Of a DNA stretch of 64,000 nt, positions 26,601 through 43,836 are shown in pieces. The first letter of the stretch is position 1. Every line of letters starts with the position of its first letter. Made by a program: the position numbers and the translations under genes. This stretch comes from Zonotrichia leucophrys gambelii (Eukaryota > Chordata > Aves > Passeriformes > Passerellidae): NCBI RefSeq assembly GCF_028769735.1, contig NC_088178.1, positions 4,406,001 through 4,470,000 on the forward strand, given 5' to 3'. A model generated the notes under the pieces. That model ran no database searches and was not told where the DNA came from. It worked only from the letters and a program-made list of their open reading frames with translations.

Positions 26601-27594
26601 AAAATGATAGAGACAGCAGGGATTTAAATGAAGAACTCCAAAAGAAACCTGTCTAAACAGTAGACTGATTGCTTAATCAGAAGACTTGGGGACAGCTGGT
26701 TACTGACCATAGAAACCTCCTGAGTGAGGGCAAATGCTCCCCTTTCTGGGGAGTGTCTCATCGAGGCTGATGCCCTCAGAGGAGACAGGTGTATGTGCAC
26801 CTGCCCTGCCAGCAGTGCCATGGGCTGCAGAAAGCAGAAGCTCCTGGGAAGCAGGATTACCTCCCCAGCTGCTGGATGTCTAGCAGATTTCTCTCAAGCC
26901 CTTCCAAGCTGTGAAGGTAGGAATGACATTAGCTGTTTGTAACCCGCTGCCTGCCTTTCTCTTAGATGTGTTTCACTACAACCTCAGGCTTTTCTCATTT
27001 GCAGCTTAACTTTGTTATAAGTTGACTGCTTTTACTTCCAGCTTCATTGATATTTATTACAAACTTGCCCTGCGGGTCAAGAAAGAAGGTGCCTCTGTTT
27101 GCACAAGCAACCCTAAATGGAAGTCATAGTTGTTTTTACAGTACTGATGATCTGATTTCAACCCCCTGTGGTTACCCAGGGAATTTAGAATGCTGCTTTC
27201 CTCTGTAGCACTTTAAAAGTTCCTGAAGCTGTTGTACACAGGAGGAATCAATGGGCAGTCATGCCATGGAATGTTAAGCACGTTTCCAGGACAAGCTCTT
27301 GGCTTTGACCTTTGGGTACCATGCAGTGTAGATGGTGTGGCTGGACTGAAAACCTCCAGAGCACGTGAACAAATATCCTGGCTGTGGAGGGTGATTGTGC
27401 TGCCACAAAAATGGAGCTGTGTGTGTTGTTGGGGGGTGCATTAGAGAACAATGCTTAGAGCAAGAACTCCACACTGTTGGGGTGTGTCCCAGATCTGACC
27501 AGGGTGTTCTGAACTGGGTATGTCCACAGTGCAAATTGTGATTTTCAACTCTGCCATACCAGGATGTTTAGGAGGTAAAATATCCTCCTGGTAA

Positions 27595-27789
<195 letters not shown>

Positions 27790-30108
27790 TAGGCATTGAT
27801 TTATATTTGAACTCAGAGTGCCTTTTCCACTTGATTGTTTATGTGTAGCAATTGTTCTGCTTTCTTTATGGGAATTGGAGAGGAAAGGAGGAATGCAGGC
27901 ACTGATGGATATTGGGTGGGCACAGGCACTGTTACTTGTGTTTACTGGGTTCATCCAAGGCTGGATGAACAAAGCCCACATATCTGGAGGAGAAAAGGCA
28001 ACAGGGAAGTAAACTGCTATTGTGTTTCTTGCAAATGCTGTTGGATACCTGCTCAAAGTGGTGGATACATGCTCCAGGTAAAGTCATAGCTTGTCCAAGG
28101 TAACCTCTGTACCTAGTTCTTCTTAACAGTTACTGATTCTTCATGTTCTCTTCATTGACCAGATCCTTTCTGTTCTGAGAGGTTGCCAGTTCTCAGGAAA
28201 TGTTCCTCACTGGCATCTTCTACCTGGGAATTTTTGTCTGCCTGAAGTACTGTTCTGCTGGGCCTCATAATATAAAGCTCCTGAGAAAGGACCTTTCTTG
28301 ATTTTTTTGCTTCTGTGCTATCATTACTGTGAACCCATTTTTTTATCCCTTTAGATGTATTAAACCAATGAAATATAGACCACCATGTTAGAAACTCAAC
28401 TGAGAATCCAGCTAAATAACTTTAAAATTCTAATTCAAAAAATCTCTTAAACCTCAGAAGTAAATAATAGAGGCAATCAAACCCATTCAGTATTATAATA
28501 CAAGTCTCCAACATCTGTTGCAATAATTTGTTTTTATTTGTTACTCTACATTTTAAAAGCAGTAAAGCACCCATGAAAGTGCAAGTAATAAATTTATGTA
28601 ACAGTCCAGCTTCCATGAAAACAAAATGTTGTGCAACAAAATTAAGAATGTTTGTGAGCCTATTTTAGAGTGTAAAAGTCATGCTTTGTTTTGTAGCTGA
28701 CACATTTCTAAAGATAGCTCAGTCATTCCTGTGTTGCTTGTGCTCCTTGTTCCCAGGAATTACATAACACTATTTTATGAAGGGAAAGATGTAAATGCAG
28801 CTGACCCTGGGACTAGATTTCACAGTGGGTAAAAGCAGCCTGAGTGGTTTGTATTGATATGCTGTACTGATTATGGAGCTTGTGTTTGGCTGGGCTGGTG
28901 AAATATTCTGCATTTTTACCTGAGTTTGCACCATTCAGCTTCACTTTGGCAGAGAGATGAGCAGAATAATAGGAGAATCATCTTGCACCCTATTAATACC
29001 TTTTGCCTTAATTAGAAGGAGAAAAGCAATATGTGCTTGGTATTTCTTGGACAACTTGAAACAAATTCCAAACTTGCAGTTTCAGTTTTGACAGGGGAGC
29101 TATGCTGAGAGTTGTTAATTCCCCCTTCCCCCACAGCTGCCAGTGAGGAGGGTCACATTAGGCCTTTCTGTGGTGTTACTCATGTTGGCTTTGTGCTCCA
29201 GCCAGGATGCTGCTTGCTTTCAAGTTTTTTCTCATTCTCAAATTTCATGCATGTATATATTTTATGTATATATGACAATGCTAAATGCACTGTCCCCTGA
29301 CCCTCTTACTCAGCAGAGGGGGATTGGGTCCTCTCTCATTTTCTTGCCCTAGTTTCTCTCATTCCTTTGAAGAAATAAATGGCGGGGTTTTTTTCCTCCA
29401 TCAACCTCCTCCAATTATATCAGGCTTCCTTTGGCAGGTAGGTGCTCTTGGCTTTGACAAATAAAGTTGGTCTGTCAGTCAGAGGCATCCTTGCTATATC
29501 CATTAGCTGTGCTGCCAGTCACCAGTGCCGGGGCTCGCTGCTGCAGCGTCAAGCAGCATAATTGCTTGCTTTTCTGAAGTGGCATAGCTTGAGGGAGAAG
29601 TTAGAGATGAAGGCTGCAATTTCATTATGGAATATTGCAGTGTGCTAAAAATGTGCCCATATTGTAATAGAAAAATCTAAATAAGTGGAGCCTGCTCTTT
29701 GTAAAAAGCCTCCGTTTAAAGCCGTTGATCTTAATTTGGGTAAAAGTGCAGCTTCTCCAGGAGACTTTACCTGTGAGTGCCCCTTCTGATATCAAAGACA
29801 AACATATTTCTGCTGTAGCAAATGGGTGGTATTTTTCTTCCTGGCAGAGATGCAGGGGTCTCTGTGCAGATGGGATTTGGTGACATGTCTCTCCTGGTTA
29901 AATTGATCCTGGTTAACCTTGTTCAGAGCAATGATGCCGGAACATAAATCATTAGCGATGATGTTGGTGACTCAGCTTTCAGAGGAGCAGAGGCTCTGAT
30001 GGGCTTTTATAAAAGCAGACAGGTGACAGCATTTGTGAGGACTTGTGTCTGGCCAAGAGCAAGTCTGGCCCAGAGCAGCTGCGGGAAGGGAAGCCCGTGC
30101 CTGGGCCG

Positions 30109-30124
30109 GGGCTGGCGCCAGCCC
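30109..30124. repeat. 16-bp GC palindrome in a GC-rich patch
   Basis: The sequence gggctggcgccagccc is a perfect palindrome inside a GC-rich island of about 190 bp (30050-30240) in otherwise AT-rich intron. The island has few CpGs, so it is not a classical CpG island. Confidence 0.75.
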
Positions 30125-32529
30125 AGCCCTGCTCTGCCGTGTGCCAGCTGGGTGCCTGCTGAAAGCTTGAGCTTCGTGCCAGCAGTAATTGATTGTAGGC
30201 TTTCCTGGAGCAGAGCCCTGGTACCAGCTGTAGCTGAGTCTCTTCCTCTTTTCCAACCCCCTTTTTTTACACCCACCTGCTTCTTAAATACATTCTTTTT
30301 TCATCATCTGCTAAGCCTTCTTATCCCTATTTTGAAGAGCGGGGAGGAAGTCGGTGTGTTGGGTTTCTGGTAAATGTGCATCGCATCCCCTGGGAACAAC
30401 AGTGGCATAAGCTTCCAGGAAAAACACAAGATGACACATAAATCCTCATAAAAATCCCATTTACAGATTCATAGCTTCAGTACAAGAAACAAATCCTGGC
30501 ATTGTGTAGTAGCTATAAACAGCACCCTGTGAGCTAATTATGACTTGCTGTGTCCCTAGCTGTGGCAGGCACTAATCTGCAGCTCCCCCCATGCAGGAGA
30601 TGGGAAAGGACGAAGAGGAATGGCTAGCAGCAAGCCACAGCTCTGCTCTGATTTATTCAAGAGGCACATTTGTTGTTTTGCCATAGGTCACAGGGGGAGA
30701 AAAAAAGAGGAGATCTAGCATTCAGGTAAAAAATTGGCTTTAGGCCTCGTTAATCTACAGCAGGTGATGTGTGAGTGTGGTTAGGTAAACATGCTTTTGA
30801 AATCAGTGTTTAGTATTCTGCATGCTCACCACCGTGTGTTTGCAGCATCTGTACTTCAGTGATAGATGTTACCACAAACCTCCAAAATCAGCTGCATCTG
30901 TTTAGTCAATTGCAGTAAAAGCAAGGCATCAGTATTCTTTCTTTTTTAGGAGGCTGCTAATATTTTACAGTTTTCATTTTTTTTGTGTCAATAAGTCAAA
31001 TATGTGATTGCTATATCCTAATAGTGCTTCATGGGTGTATTGCTGTCAGCTTTGCAAATGGCAGCCACTTCTTGCTATTAAGTTTAAATTAAGCAAAAAC
31101 TTGTCATATTGTCTTTTTCATTGTAGACTCTGCAATTTAGAATGGTATGAGCTGGTTGTGTTGGGTGCCTGTATTTCCAATGCAGAGGATGTTTGTCACT
31201 AAACAGGTTATAAGGAAATATGCCTTCAACTTGCATTAATTCAAGTTTTTGGAATCACTGATTCACTTTGCAAGAAGATGAAATTTTTCTCCAGAAGTAT
31301 TTGTCTTTAACCATACCAGAGGTTTTCTTTGAATTGATTAGGAAAAAAGGGGTTTATTTTAAAACATTCATCACAGTAATGTAATTCCATATGTCTCTGA
31401 AGTATTTGTTTTGTGTTATTCATGTAGATGTCCTTTGCAGTAGTAGATCATGCTCTTAAAAACATTTCAGTCCTAAAACTACCAGTCATCAGCTGGCTCA
31501 TGGTGACAGAGTGGGTCTGAAGCACTTGGTACTCAGAAGCAGATCAGACCACAGGAGTTTGTGCCTTATTAAAAGCTTTAACTTGATTTAGCTCTCACTG
31601 CCAGAGGAGTGGTTGACACTGGGTAGCTTGAGCTGGATTTGAGACATATTAGCCATAAAAATACTGTCTCATGAAAGAAAGATCAGCATAACTGACAACA
31701 CTAACTGAGCTGGCCCACTTGTGTGTCTGAATAAAATGAAGGATGCACATGAATCTCTACAGGGTCAGGATTTCTGTGTGGCTGGATCAGATGCTGAGGT
31801 TAGGAGGGTTTTTCTGAGGTTGGTGATTAGCTTTCAACTACAGTTTCTCCAGCTTAATCCCCTAGGAAGGAAAGCTATCACAACTTCTGATAAGATAAAT
31901 CTCTGGGGTGTAACTATTACTCTCTCGCTGGATTAAAGAACAAAGCAAAAACTGGGGGAAAAAATACAGCTACTGTACTTAAAATAAAAGATGGCATCAC
32001 ACAATGCCTTTTAGTCCAGTGAATTATACATTCTCTCAGCACTAGGTAGTGATTTTTATATCATATCTCAGTGCTTTCATACTTCAGTTTCTCCTGGATG
32101 TGGCTGCAGACCATCTAAAGGTTGTTTACAAAAGGTTGTTTTTATGAATTTCTCGGGGTTTGATAGTTAATCTGAGGACTGTGTAAGCTGCATTTTTGGT
32201 TCATGTCACCTTTGACTTTCCTTTGCCCTTCTCCAGCTTGCTCCCCTATGCCTTTTTTGAGTTTGTTACTCAATTTGTTACCTATGATAGCATCTCAAGG
32301 GAACCCAAAAAAAATAGATGTCTTTAAACCTTCAGCAAAATTGCCTGTGTTGGGCATGGAAGAAAGATCAGTGGTTCCCTTAAGGGGAATGTGGCAGAGA
32401 GTTCTCAGCCCTCTGCAGGTCCCAGGAAAGACATGTGGAAGAGAAACATATCTCAGGTCCAGGACAGCCTTCTTCCTGGTGGGGATTGTCCCAGATGCCA
32501 GAGGATACAACCAAAGGACTACTTACAGA

Positions 32530-32812
32530 GTGACTTTTTACAGGTGCAGAGAGAGTGATGGGACAAAGGGGAATGGTTTTAAGCTGAAAGAAGAGAGGTT
32601 TAGGTTGTGTTAGGAAGCTGTCTGCTCAGAGGGTGGTACAACTCAGGCTGTCAGAGAAGCTGTGGCTGCCCCTTCTCTGGAAGTTTCCAAAGCCACGTTG
32701 GTTGCTTGGAGCAGCCTGGGATGATGGAAGGAGTTCCTGCCCCTGGCAGGGGAATGGAATGAGGGGCTATTTAAGGTTTCTTCTACCCCAAACCATTCTG
32801 TGATTTCTATGA
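32530..32812 (+). mobile_element. CR1 LINE 3' tail, sense orientation
   Basis: CR1 phrases occur in order: gatgggacaaaggggaatgg, ttttaagctgaaagaagaga, cagagaagctgtggctgccc, ggaagtttccaaagcca, ttcctgcccctggcagggga, then the terminus accattctgtgatttctatg. It is 5'-truncated and diverged. Confidence 0.9.
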
Positions 32813-35167
32813 AAGGACAGCCTACCTGCAAAGGGAGCTCCCCTCTACCTGTTCTAACTCTAAATTGCACTCTACAAAGGTTAATTTGGAGAATTTAAAT
32901 TAGAAAGAAGCTCAGGTATTGCAATGTAAAGGGAAAAGCTCTAGTTTCAGACTTTGTAAAAAGAGTTGGGTGGGGATGAGGGCAGAATTAAGGCAGAGAG
33001 CTGGAACAGTGTTGATTTTTTAGTCTTACTATGATCTTTTAATCATATTACTTAAAAATGAAAGATTTATGGTGTGTGTGACTTAAAGGGTGTTAATTGA
33101 ACCACTTAATGGCTGCAAATCCCTAACCATTTTTCACCTGTCAGTTCCTGTTTTCCCCTCTAAGTCTGTCTATAAATGCTTTCCAAATGAATGTTAACCC
33201 CTTGTTTAACACCATCATGCTGCAGTGGGATCTTTGCTGTGCCAGAACTAATGAACATGCTTTTGGGCACAGAAACCATGTTTTTCTCCATTTGTACCAT
33301 CAATGAAATATTTTAAATTTATCACATCTCAAACAGAACTGTTAAACTCTTGTCCTTTACATCTTTCTACCTACTCAGTAATTCTTAATTTTCATTGTCT
33401 GGGGTGATTTCTTTTTTCACAAGATGTGGTTATGTCATTGTTCCACCTGAGTATGAAGAGAATATTCATCCTCTAACCACCCAAAGTTTCACCAGCACAT
33501 CAGCCTTCCTCTAGCACCCTTTTCACTTGCTGGTGTTGTCTGATGTTCTCTCAAAGCCATCCAGATAGGAGACTGCTTTTTAAGATATGGCTCTGGGTTG
33601 TACTCTTTCTGCTTGTACATGATGGCTTCCCTCACAGATAATTTCCTTTCTTCCTTAAGCTCCTTGAAGCCCTGACTTAAGAGGAGATAATCTGATTGGA
33701 AGGACAGGTTTGGAGTGATAAAGGTGTCCTGTGGTGTGGTTTCTACCTCCCTGCCAGTGGCTGGAGACTGCTCCCAGCCCCAGCTCAGTGTGGTGGAGCT
33801 CTAGGGCTCTGAGCTGCTTTTGCTTCTATCAGGGACTGCTCCAGCTGGATGGAAACATGACTCCAGGTGTCAGATGTGGTTAACTCTGGGCTGCTGCAAC
33901 CTTCACCTCATGGAACTGGTGGGCAGTGCCTGCCAACTCCATTTGGAACTCAGGGAGTCACTTAAGCTTCTTGGAATAAGGCTTCTAGTAAATCATAGAT
34001 CTGTCAAGACCTGCTTTTCTGTGTGGGAGCCTAATGGAAGAACTGAAATAGTGATGACTCCTTGATGGTGCATTGGTGAGCAGTTCTCATGCCTGTAAGG
34101 GTTAGGGATACTTTACTTAACATTTTCTCATTAATGACATATTGTGGAAGAGGTGAAGCCAGGGAAATCATTGCATGAGCTGTATCACTACAACCATCAT
34201 CTTTGCAGCTGGTGGTTAAAAATCATGACTTATATTGGGTAAATAAAGTTTTATGTTTCTGAATGTAAAGTTTAAAAACCAAGGAATGCTGTTAAATTTC
34301 AGCATAGTCAGGAGCAGAATGCCAGTGCTGCTTACTGTTACTTAACTAATGGAAAAATAAATGTTTAACTACCATGAGAAAGGAAAAGCATTTTTCCTCT
34401 TCTGTGTGTAAATTATTAAGGAAAACAGGATTGAAGGGTATAGTGGAACCAAGAATTTAGCAAGGTATAATACTCCTAAATCAGTATCCATGTATCTACA
34501 TGATATTTCAATGTGTAGCTGCTCTGATCAAAGCAGTACTAAGAAGTTACAGAATTGTGGACTTCTGGTTTGTATTGTTGGTTAAAACTTGGCCCCAAGG
34601 CTCCCATGATCCAGTTATCCGTGTCAGAGCTGCTCGAGGACCTGCATGAATGGGATCTGTCAGCTCAGCTTCTGCTCTGTGCATCACACTTGATACCTAC
34701 TGGCATGCTTCTTTGCCAGATGGTCCAGAAATTGGTGAACAAGTATTACAAATTTTCTTACCTCTGTCACTGGGAGTCAGAGTGGAGGCACAGTGCCAGA
34801 ATGCTGCGAGTGTGACTTGGCAGTGCTGCTGCTCTTGTTTTCTCTGCTGATCATTAGAGTTTGCCAGTGGAATCATCATTTAGTTTTGCACAGCCCCTCA
34901 ATTCAGCTTGAAATAAAATCCTGTGTGATATATTTTCCAGTTCTTGATCAGAAGCATTTCCTAAAATATTCATAGTAAACAAATTGCTGTTTCCTCCTGG
35001 ATGTGAAGGCATTTTTAGCGTTTATGGAAAGCTGGAAGTAGTTTCTCAGAAGTCAAATTTTCATGTGCACATAGCTACATATATAGAATATTAGCTGTGT
35101 GCTGCAGGAGAGGTTCATTTACTGTCCATGCATCTATGCATTTTACGTATATAGCTACTCTTAGGTA

Positions 35168-35285
35168 AGTAGTATATGGTGTAATAATAATTTGGTATAG
35201 TAATATGGTATAATATGGCATAATGGTAATTATTATTAATTTATGGTATAATAATAATTTGTTTATGGTAATAATAACTGTAGTG
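35168..35285. repeat. AT-rich quasi-tandem repeat (TATGGTATAATAATAATTT-like)
   Basis: Variants of tatggtataataataattt recur (for example near 35174 and 35244) with interspersed tataatatgg units. It is a degenerate simple repeat with no gene content, lying about 370 bp before the acceptor of exon f. Confidence 0.8.
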
Positions 35286-35593
35286 TCTGTTGCTGAGAGG
35301 TTAAGGAGTCAAACCTTGAGCTCTCTGAGAATTTGTGTGGTATTCAAATAGCAAAAAAAAATAATAAATCAGTGTTTGAAATAATTGCATTTTAAAATCT
35401 CTAGACCCTAGCACTTCATATCAAGGGGCAAATGTCTCTTCAGCAAACAAAGTTTTGCTTTTAGTTTGTGGAATAATGTTTGTTCTGTTTCTAATGGGGT
35501 TTTTTTTTGTTTTTTTCCCCATAAGCTGCGTGTTTAGGTGGGGTGCTGTCTACTTTGCAAAGATACTCATTGCCTAATGTATTACAAGACTGA

Positions 35594-38221
<2,628 letters not shown>

Positions 38222-38963
38222 TAGAGAAAGGAGAAGCTTTGTTTGGATTAACATCTCTTGCTTCACATTTTTTTGTGTAATGTACTCTCAGCTAACATTC
38301 TCCTGAACTCCAAACAAACCAAAATGTGTTTTAACGTTAGTTAAACTTGTTGAGTTAAAGCCTCAGGGCCTTTCAAAAGAACAGCATGTATTTATATTTC
38401 AAAAACAAGGCTGTCAGTAAAACAGCAGCAGTTAAAGAATGCCTGCTGCTCTTTTACCTGTAGCTCTGCATGTTAAAGACTGTGTTTCTTGGAGCTCTGA
38501 GTTGGATGGTGGATTGTGTAGGAGTGCTGGGAGCAGCTCTCAGCCTTTCACACTCCTGGGCCCATTTGAAAAAGCACTTTGGAGAACCCTTCGGCCAAGC
38601 CCTTTTACGTGGTGGTAAAAAATGTTCCTCTTCTGTATAGGAAGCTCCTAAAGAAGAGGATAGCACTGAGGGAGGTGTAGAATTCTTCCTCCCTAATTAA
38701 TGAGAGTTTTATCTGTAATGTTTACAGTATCAAATCAGAGTTATTTAACAGCAAAAGTTTAAAAGTTCCTTTCCTAAGCAGTGGAGATCACTTCTCCCAG
38801 ATGGGCTGATAGAGAGCTCTGGACAGAGCTCTTCATGATTTGCTTTGAAATGATAAATTAATTTTTCATCAGTGCTGAACTTTGTAAGCTGCTCCCCCCT
38901 TCCAAAAAGTTTTTAAATGCTGTTCCAAAAGAAATTAATGTTCCTCAATTACATTTGGCAATA

Positions 38964-39215
38964 ATAGAATCATAGAATTGTTTGAGTTGGAAGGGACCTT
39001 AAAGCTCATTTTTTTGCAGCTTCTGCTGAAAAAAAAGACACCTTCCACTGTCCCAGGTGGCTCCAAGCTCCATCCAGCCTGGCCCTGGACACTTCCAGGG
39101 ATCCAGGGGCACCCTCAGCTTCTCTGGGCACCCTGTGCCAAGGCCTGCCCACCCTCACAGGGAAGAATTTCTCCCCAATAGCCCATCTCACCCTTCCCCT
39201 TGTTCTGTCACTACA
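38964..39215 (-). mobile_element. CR1 LINE 3' tail, antisense orientation
   Basis: Read on the + strand it begins aatagaatcatagaattg, the reverse complement of the CR1 terminal octamers. It continues with agttggaagggaccttaaag, acaccttccactgtcccagg, catccagcctggccctggac, cttctctgggcaccctgtgc, and ends near cccttgttctgtcactac. This is textbook avian CR1 order, 5'-truncated. Confidence 0.93.
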
Positions 39216-42200
39216 GTTCCTACAACTAATAATTCCATTTACAAAACTTCAATGATTATTTTATATTTAATGTGGTTTTAAAATGTTTTCAGTACACTTC
39301 CCCTTCCTTTTCTGGTGGAAGACAGGTGTGCTTAAATGCAGCAGGAGTGAATATTCACCTTGTAAGTTAACAGCCTCTTCATCAGTGCTCCCCACTCTTG
39401 CCATGCATATAAAAAGCTAATCTGGCAGGTGGATCTGCATTTATTAGCATGTTAACAAGGTGTCCAGTTTTGCAAAGCCCAGCTGCAGGCAGAGCTTCTG
39501 TCTTCATTTTAACTGTTCACTTCTTCAGTAATTGTCTGTAGAAGTGTACTGTTTACTTAGAAATTATTCTAATAAAGCCTGCAGATCCACATAACCTGCA
39601 TTTCAATTCACAAAGGTCCTTTGAAGGTGTATTGGGGTTTTGGTGGATAAAACTGGTCTGGAACATTTTATCCTCTATTTTTTACCATGACTTGCCTGTG
39701 ATTTGCATATATTAAGAGCCCTTTAGAGACAAATTGAGTCTCAGCAGAGATTTTAGAAGTTTTTGAGGTACAGATCAATAGCAGCAAAATGTCCACATTA
39801 ATGTTGTAGTGTCCATCTTCCATTTGATCGCACTGAAAGAATTAAATGTGAGGAAATGGTAACACTCACGACAAATGTCTTCATTGTAACCTGCCTAACT
39901 TTAAATTTTGTCCTTCTGCTCATGTTCATGGTGGTTTGGTCGAGTTCTGGTCAGTTTTAATACGCAATAGTAGATGTGTGGCCAGGTAGAGTGTCTGGAA
40001 GGAGAGATCCTTTATCTACTTTTCCTGTCCTCTTTGATTTCTCTGCCCCTTTGAGGCCACACTGGGTGTGCAGGAGCCAATCTCATCACCAAGCACAAGT
40101 ATCACATTTCCCTGTCAAGTGGTCAGGACAAGGCAGCCAAAAAAGGGACAGCTTTGCCAGTTCTTCCTGCTTGCTGTGTATCTGCCTGTCTCTCCTCTTT
40201 TTTTCGAGTCAGAAGCTAATTCTGAAAGTACATGTGTGTTGGAGAAGGTGCTTATGAATGAGAAATCCTTTTCAGCTCTCTCTGCCAGGGCTCAGGCACT
40301 GCAAAGGGGATGCTCACAGTGCTGTTAGGCAGAAAATTATTCTCCTATAATTAGCAGCAGCATCCTTGGGCCTCAGGTTCTTGCATTGTCCATCTTGTGA
40401 GATGAAAATAATCCAGAATATGCTTATCTGTGGAAGATCTTCCTACTTTCACAGCAGATAATGACAGCATGAAAGCATTATTGTACTTGAATAACTAGTG
40501 TGTGTACAAACCCTTCACTTTCATCTGCAGTTGTTATGCACTCTCTTTTTCAAGGGGCAGAGGTGCTTGTGTATGTCTGTAGGGACCCAAAGGTATACTC
40601 TAACTAGATAGCAGTGAGCAAAATTGGTGTTTACTTGTTCTGCAAGGAGCTTGGGGAGTAGGCACAGCCTTAATTTAAATTCTTTTGTGCACATAATAAT
40701 GGCAGGAGCTGTGATACTCATGTAAGTAGGAAAGGGTGAATTTCTGCTCTTGGAGAAGAAAAGATGAATTTTGTCAAGGCAAAATGATGCCATCAAAGTA
40801 CCAGGACAGGGCTAGAGCTAATCCACTTAGCTAATGACTTTCAGCTGTCTGTTCTGCATTGGGGGTGGAGTTTCATGGCCATTGTAAAGTTAGCAGATGA
40901 GGGACAGTGAAATATTTGGTGATGTTCTGTGGGTAGAATTTGTCTTCACTGGGATAGAGGCATTTTTTTGGGGTGATCAAATGTTTCTGTGGTCTGACTT
41001 TGTTTTTGAAGCTCTCTGAAACTGAAGAAAATAGAAGAAGCACTGATAAATTCAAGTTAAGAAAGAGGCATGGTTTTCTATCTGTTGTTCCTTCATTATT
41101 CTGGGCTCAAAAGTGAGAGGTAGGATAGAGCAGGAGCACTGAGAGCTCTGAGTTTGTAGCAATAGTTACTTTTCATTGTCTCCTGGCAAGGAGGAATGCA
41201 GGCCTGTGTCTCATTACATCTGAGGAAAGTAATTTCCATGCTGCCTCAATAAATGAGACCCTGGTACTAGTCCTGCAGCTGTTTTTTTATAGTGCACTTA
41301 ATTCAGCAAGGCAACACAGATATGCAGATATGGCTTCATTAAAAAAAAAAAAAAGCCTTCTACAGAGGGGAAATGGCCTGAGAACTGCAGCTCAGTCTGC
41401 TCCACCAGCTTCCACTGGATTGTTTGGGACTTCATTTTCATTGATATTTCATTCCTTCAGCTTCTGTTGACTTGAGGTGTTGGTATTTATTGGTCTCAAA
41501 ATATCTAGTTGAACCTTCAGTTTGGTCATTTTTCTGGCTAAAAATTCAGTAATTTTCTGGAGATTTGTAAGATTGTTGGATTGATTTAGTGGAATTGCCT
41601 TGAAGAAGTCAAGATGATGTTGATATTTATTTTTTATTGATAGTAAATTCTGTGCCTTATGCAAAGAGTGCCCTGCAGTCACTGCCTACTGCCAGTCACC
41701 AGTTTACACCACCTGCCTGACCCCTGCATGAGGCAGTGGATCCAAAAGTCTGTCTAGCAGTACAATTGAGCAGCTTTCTCCTTTCCTAGGCATTCTGCTA
41801 ATCTCTGCAAATGAATTTTCTGGTAGCAAGATCCTATTCCTGGCTTAGAGCTTCTCCAGAGTAGCAGCAGATGAGCAGATAAGAACTCACAAGTGACAGG
41901 CTGGATGAAACATCCTTACTCTTTGTACCAACTGTGAACATCAACCTTCAGCTATTGTAGTACAGGCTTCTGCCTCTTCCAGTCACTGTTTAGATACAGA
42001 AATGATGCATGGAAAATTAACTGATGAACTTACACATTTGGTGTAAATCTTCAACTAAAAAAATATCTTGAAAAGGCCAAAACATTTTAAACTGAAAAAA
42101 CTGTCCTGGAGGCATATTTTTAATACAATAGTGAGGGGTAGGTATTTAGCCACATAAAGATGTCTCTCAGCAGCTGCAAAATGAGAGAAAATATGCTTTG

Positions 42201-43816
42201 AGAACATGTGTTTCAGAAATAGTCAATCTCAGATGGTTGCTTGTCTCATCAACACAATTCTGGATGTTACCAAGACATCTGTGTTGGATAATTACTGCCT
42301 CGACCCCAGCAAAACCCATGAAAGCTGCAGCAAATAAACTCTACCCTTATGAATTATGCTTTATTAACCTGTCAGTTCTTTTTAAAAAATAATGGGCAGT
42401 TCTAGGTAAAACTTGACATGTTTCATTATGTGTTGTTATGTGTCCCATCTATCCTTTTTATGGTACTGACTAAGATTTAATTGGAGCCCTGCATATCTCA
42501 CAGCAGTTAGATCACAGAAATTGCAGGCTCTAATCTGTGCCTGTCACTTGTAACAAATATTATGATGACTTTGAGCACATGGATTGTCTCTTCACCAGAT
42601 TAAATGGCTCAGCTTATGACCTGCAAGCTTGAATGAAAAAAAGAGCCAAGCTGAAGCAGAGCCCTCAATTAGCTTTTGATACTGAGCTGGGACCAGATGG
42701 CCATTTGTTTGTTGGGGGGGTCAAGGAGAGACTTGGCTGCATTGGATGCAGCTTTAAGTACGCGGGTGGAAAGCTTTAAAGAAAGCCCGTGTTGTTTTAA
42801 CACTAGATTTTGGCAGAGTTTTGCTCTGAATGTGAGATCATGTACCCACCCCACACTCCTGAAGTTGAAATGGTGTTGTCTACTGACACTGTTCTCTCAT
42901 AAACATGTTTTATTTGCTTCTTATCTAATCTATAAGCTTGATGGACTTTACTGCCACCAGAACTTAGACTACTCATCTCTTGGTGTCTGTTCATTTAAGC
43001 AAAATGTAAATATTTTCTTGTTCTCCAAAATTCTTCCCTGTTCCTCTCTGTCCCCAAGTGCAGAACATGGTGGAGAGGCTTTATCATCCCATCTTGCCTG
43101 GGAGAAGAGAGCTTCTTAAGCCATGCTTGCAAAGCTTTTCTTTCATTTAAACATGTAACCAGGTGTTTAGGATGAGTATTATAGCTCTGATCAATGACAA
43201 TGCATTTATTTCTGAAAACCAACCTGAGGCAGGGTGCTGTTTTAATTGAATTTTACATAATGCTTCTGGGCAAACAGAATATGCCCCTGGGGTTTGTATT
43301 TCTGCTGGTGTCTTTGTGTGCTGCTTTCTGATGGTTCCAGGCAGCTGCCAGATATCCACACAGTGCTGTATTTACAATGATTCCTTGGTGTGCTCTGAGG
43401 TGTGCTGTTTCCTCCATCCTTGTATGGTCAGAATCAGCCCAGCCTTGTTGCTTTCATTGCTTGCCATACTATCAAAAAGAACACTGGAACCAACCTGCAG
43501 TGTTCCTCCTTTTCCTTCATCTTCTAAAACATCCTTGGATAATCCAGCTGGAAACCTTGCTTCTCCCTCAAAGCCCCTGGGAAACGCTGGCCAGCAGGTG
43601 ACACAGAGGGCCCCTCAGAGGGTGGGGACACCCCATAAATTTGCTGATCTCTCATGTATTGATCACAGTGGCTTGCAAGGTTCCTGTTGTTTGGCTATTT
43701 TTGCTCACTTCACCTCCAAAGTGATCTTTCAGTAAGAAGACTGAAGGATCTGTTTGCCACAGGTCTGAAGAAACCCATGCAGCTCAAGGGGATCTCTTGA
43801 GGGGATTTCAACCCTT

Positions 43817-43836
43817 CATGTAGCAGCTGCTACATG
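43817..43836. repeat. Perfect 20-bp palindrome
   Basis: The sequence catgtagcagctgctacatg equals its own reverse complement and has a CAGCTG E-box core. A second palindrome, ttaacatatgttaa (43842-43855), follows five bases later, and the string atgtttaacata recurs at about 43838 and 43860. Confidence 0.9.

Noticed and set aside
29955..30000. C/D-box snoRNA-like motifs (gatgatg ... ctgatg)
   Set aside because: The spacing is too short for a C/D snoRNA, and there is no terminal stem or second box pair.
32203..32613. 136-codon + strand open frame
   Set aside because: Its end overlaps the CR1 tail, and the translation has no recognisable domain or splice logic. It is a chance frame.
41341..41354. 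Run of 14 A as a possible retrocopy tail
   Set aside because: There is no upstream gene-like sequence, poly(A) signal at the right distance or target duplication.
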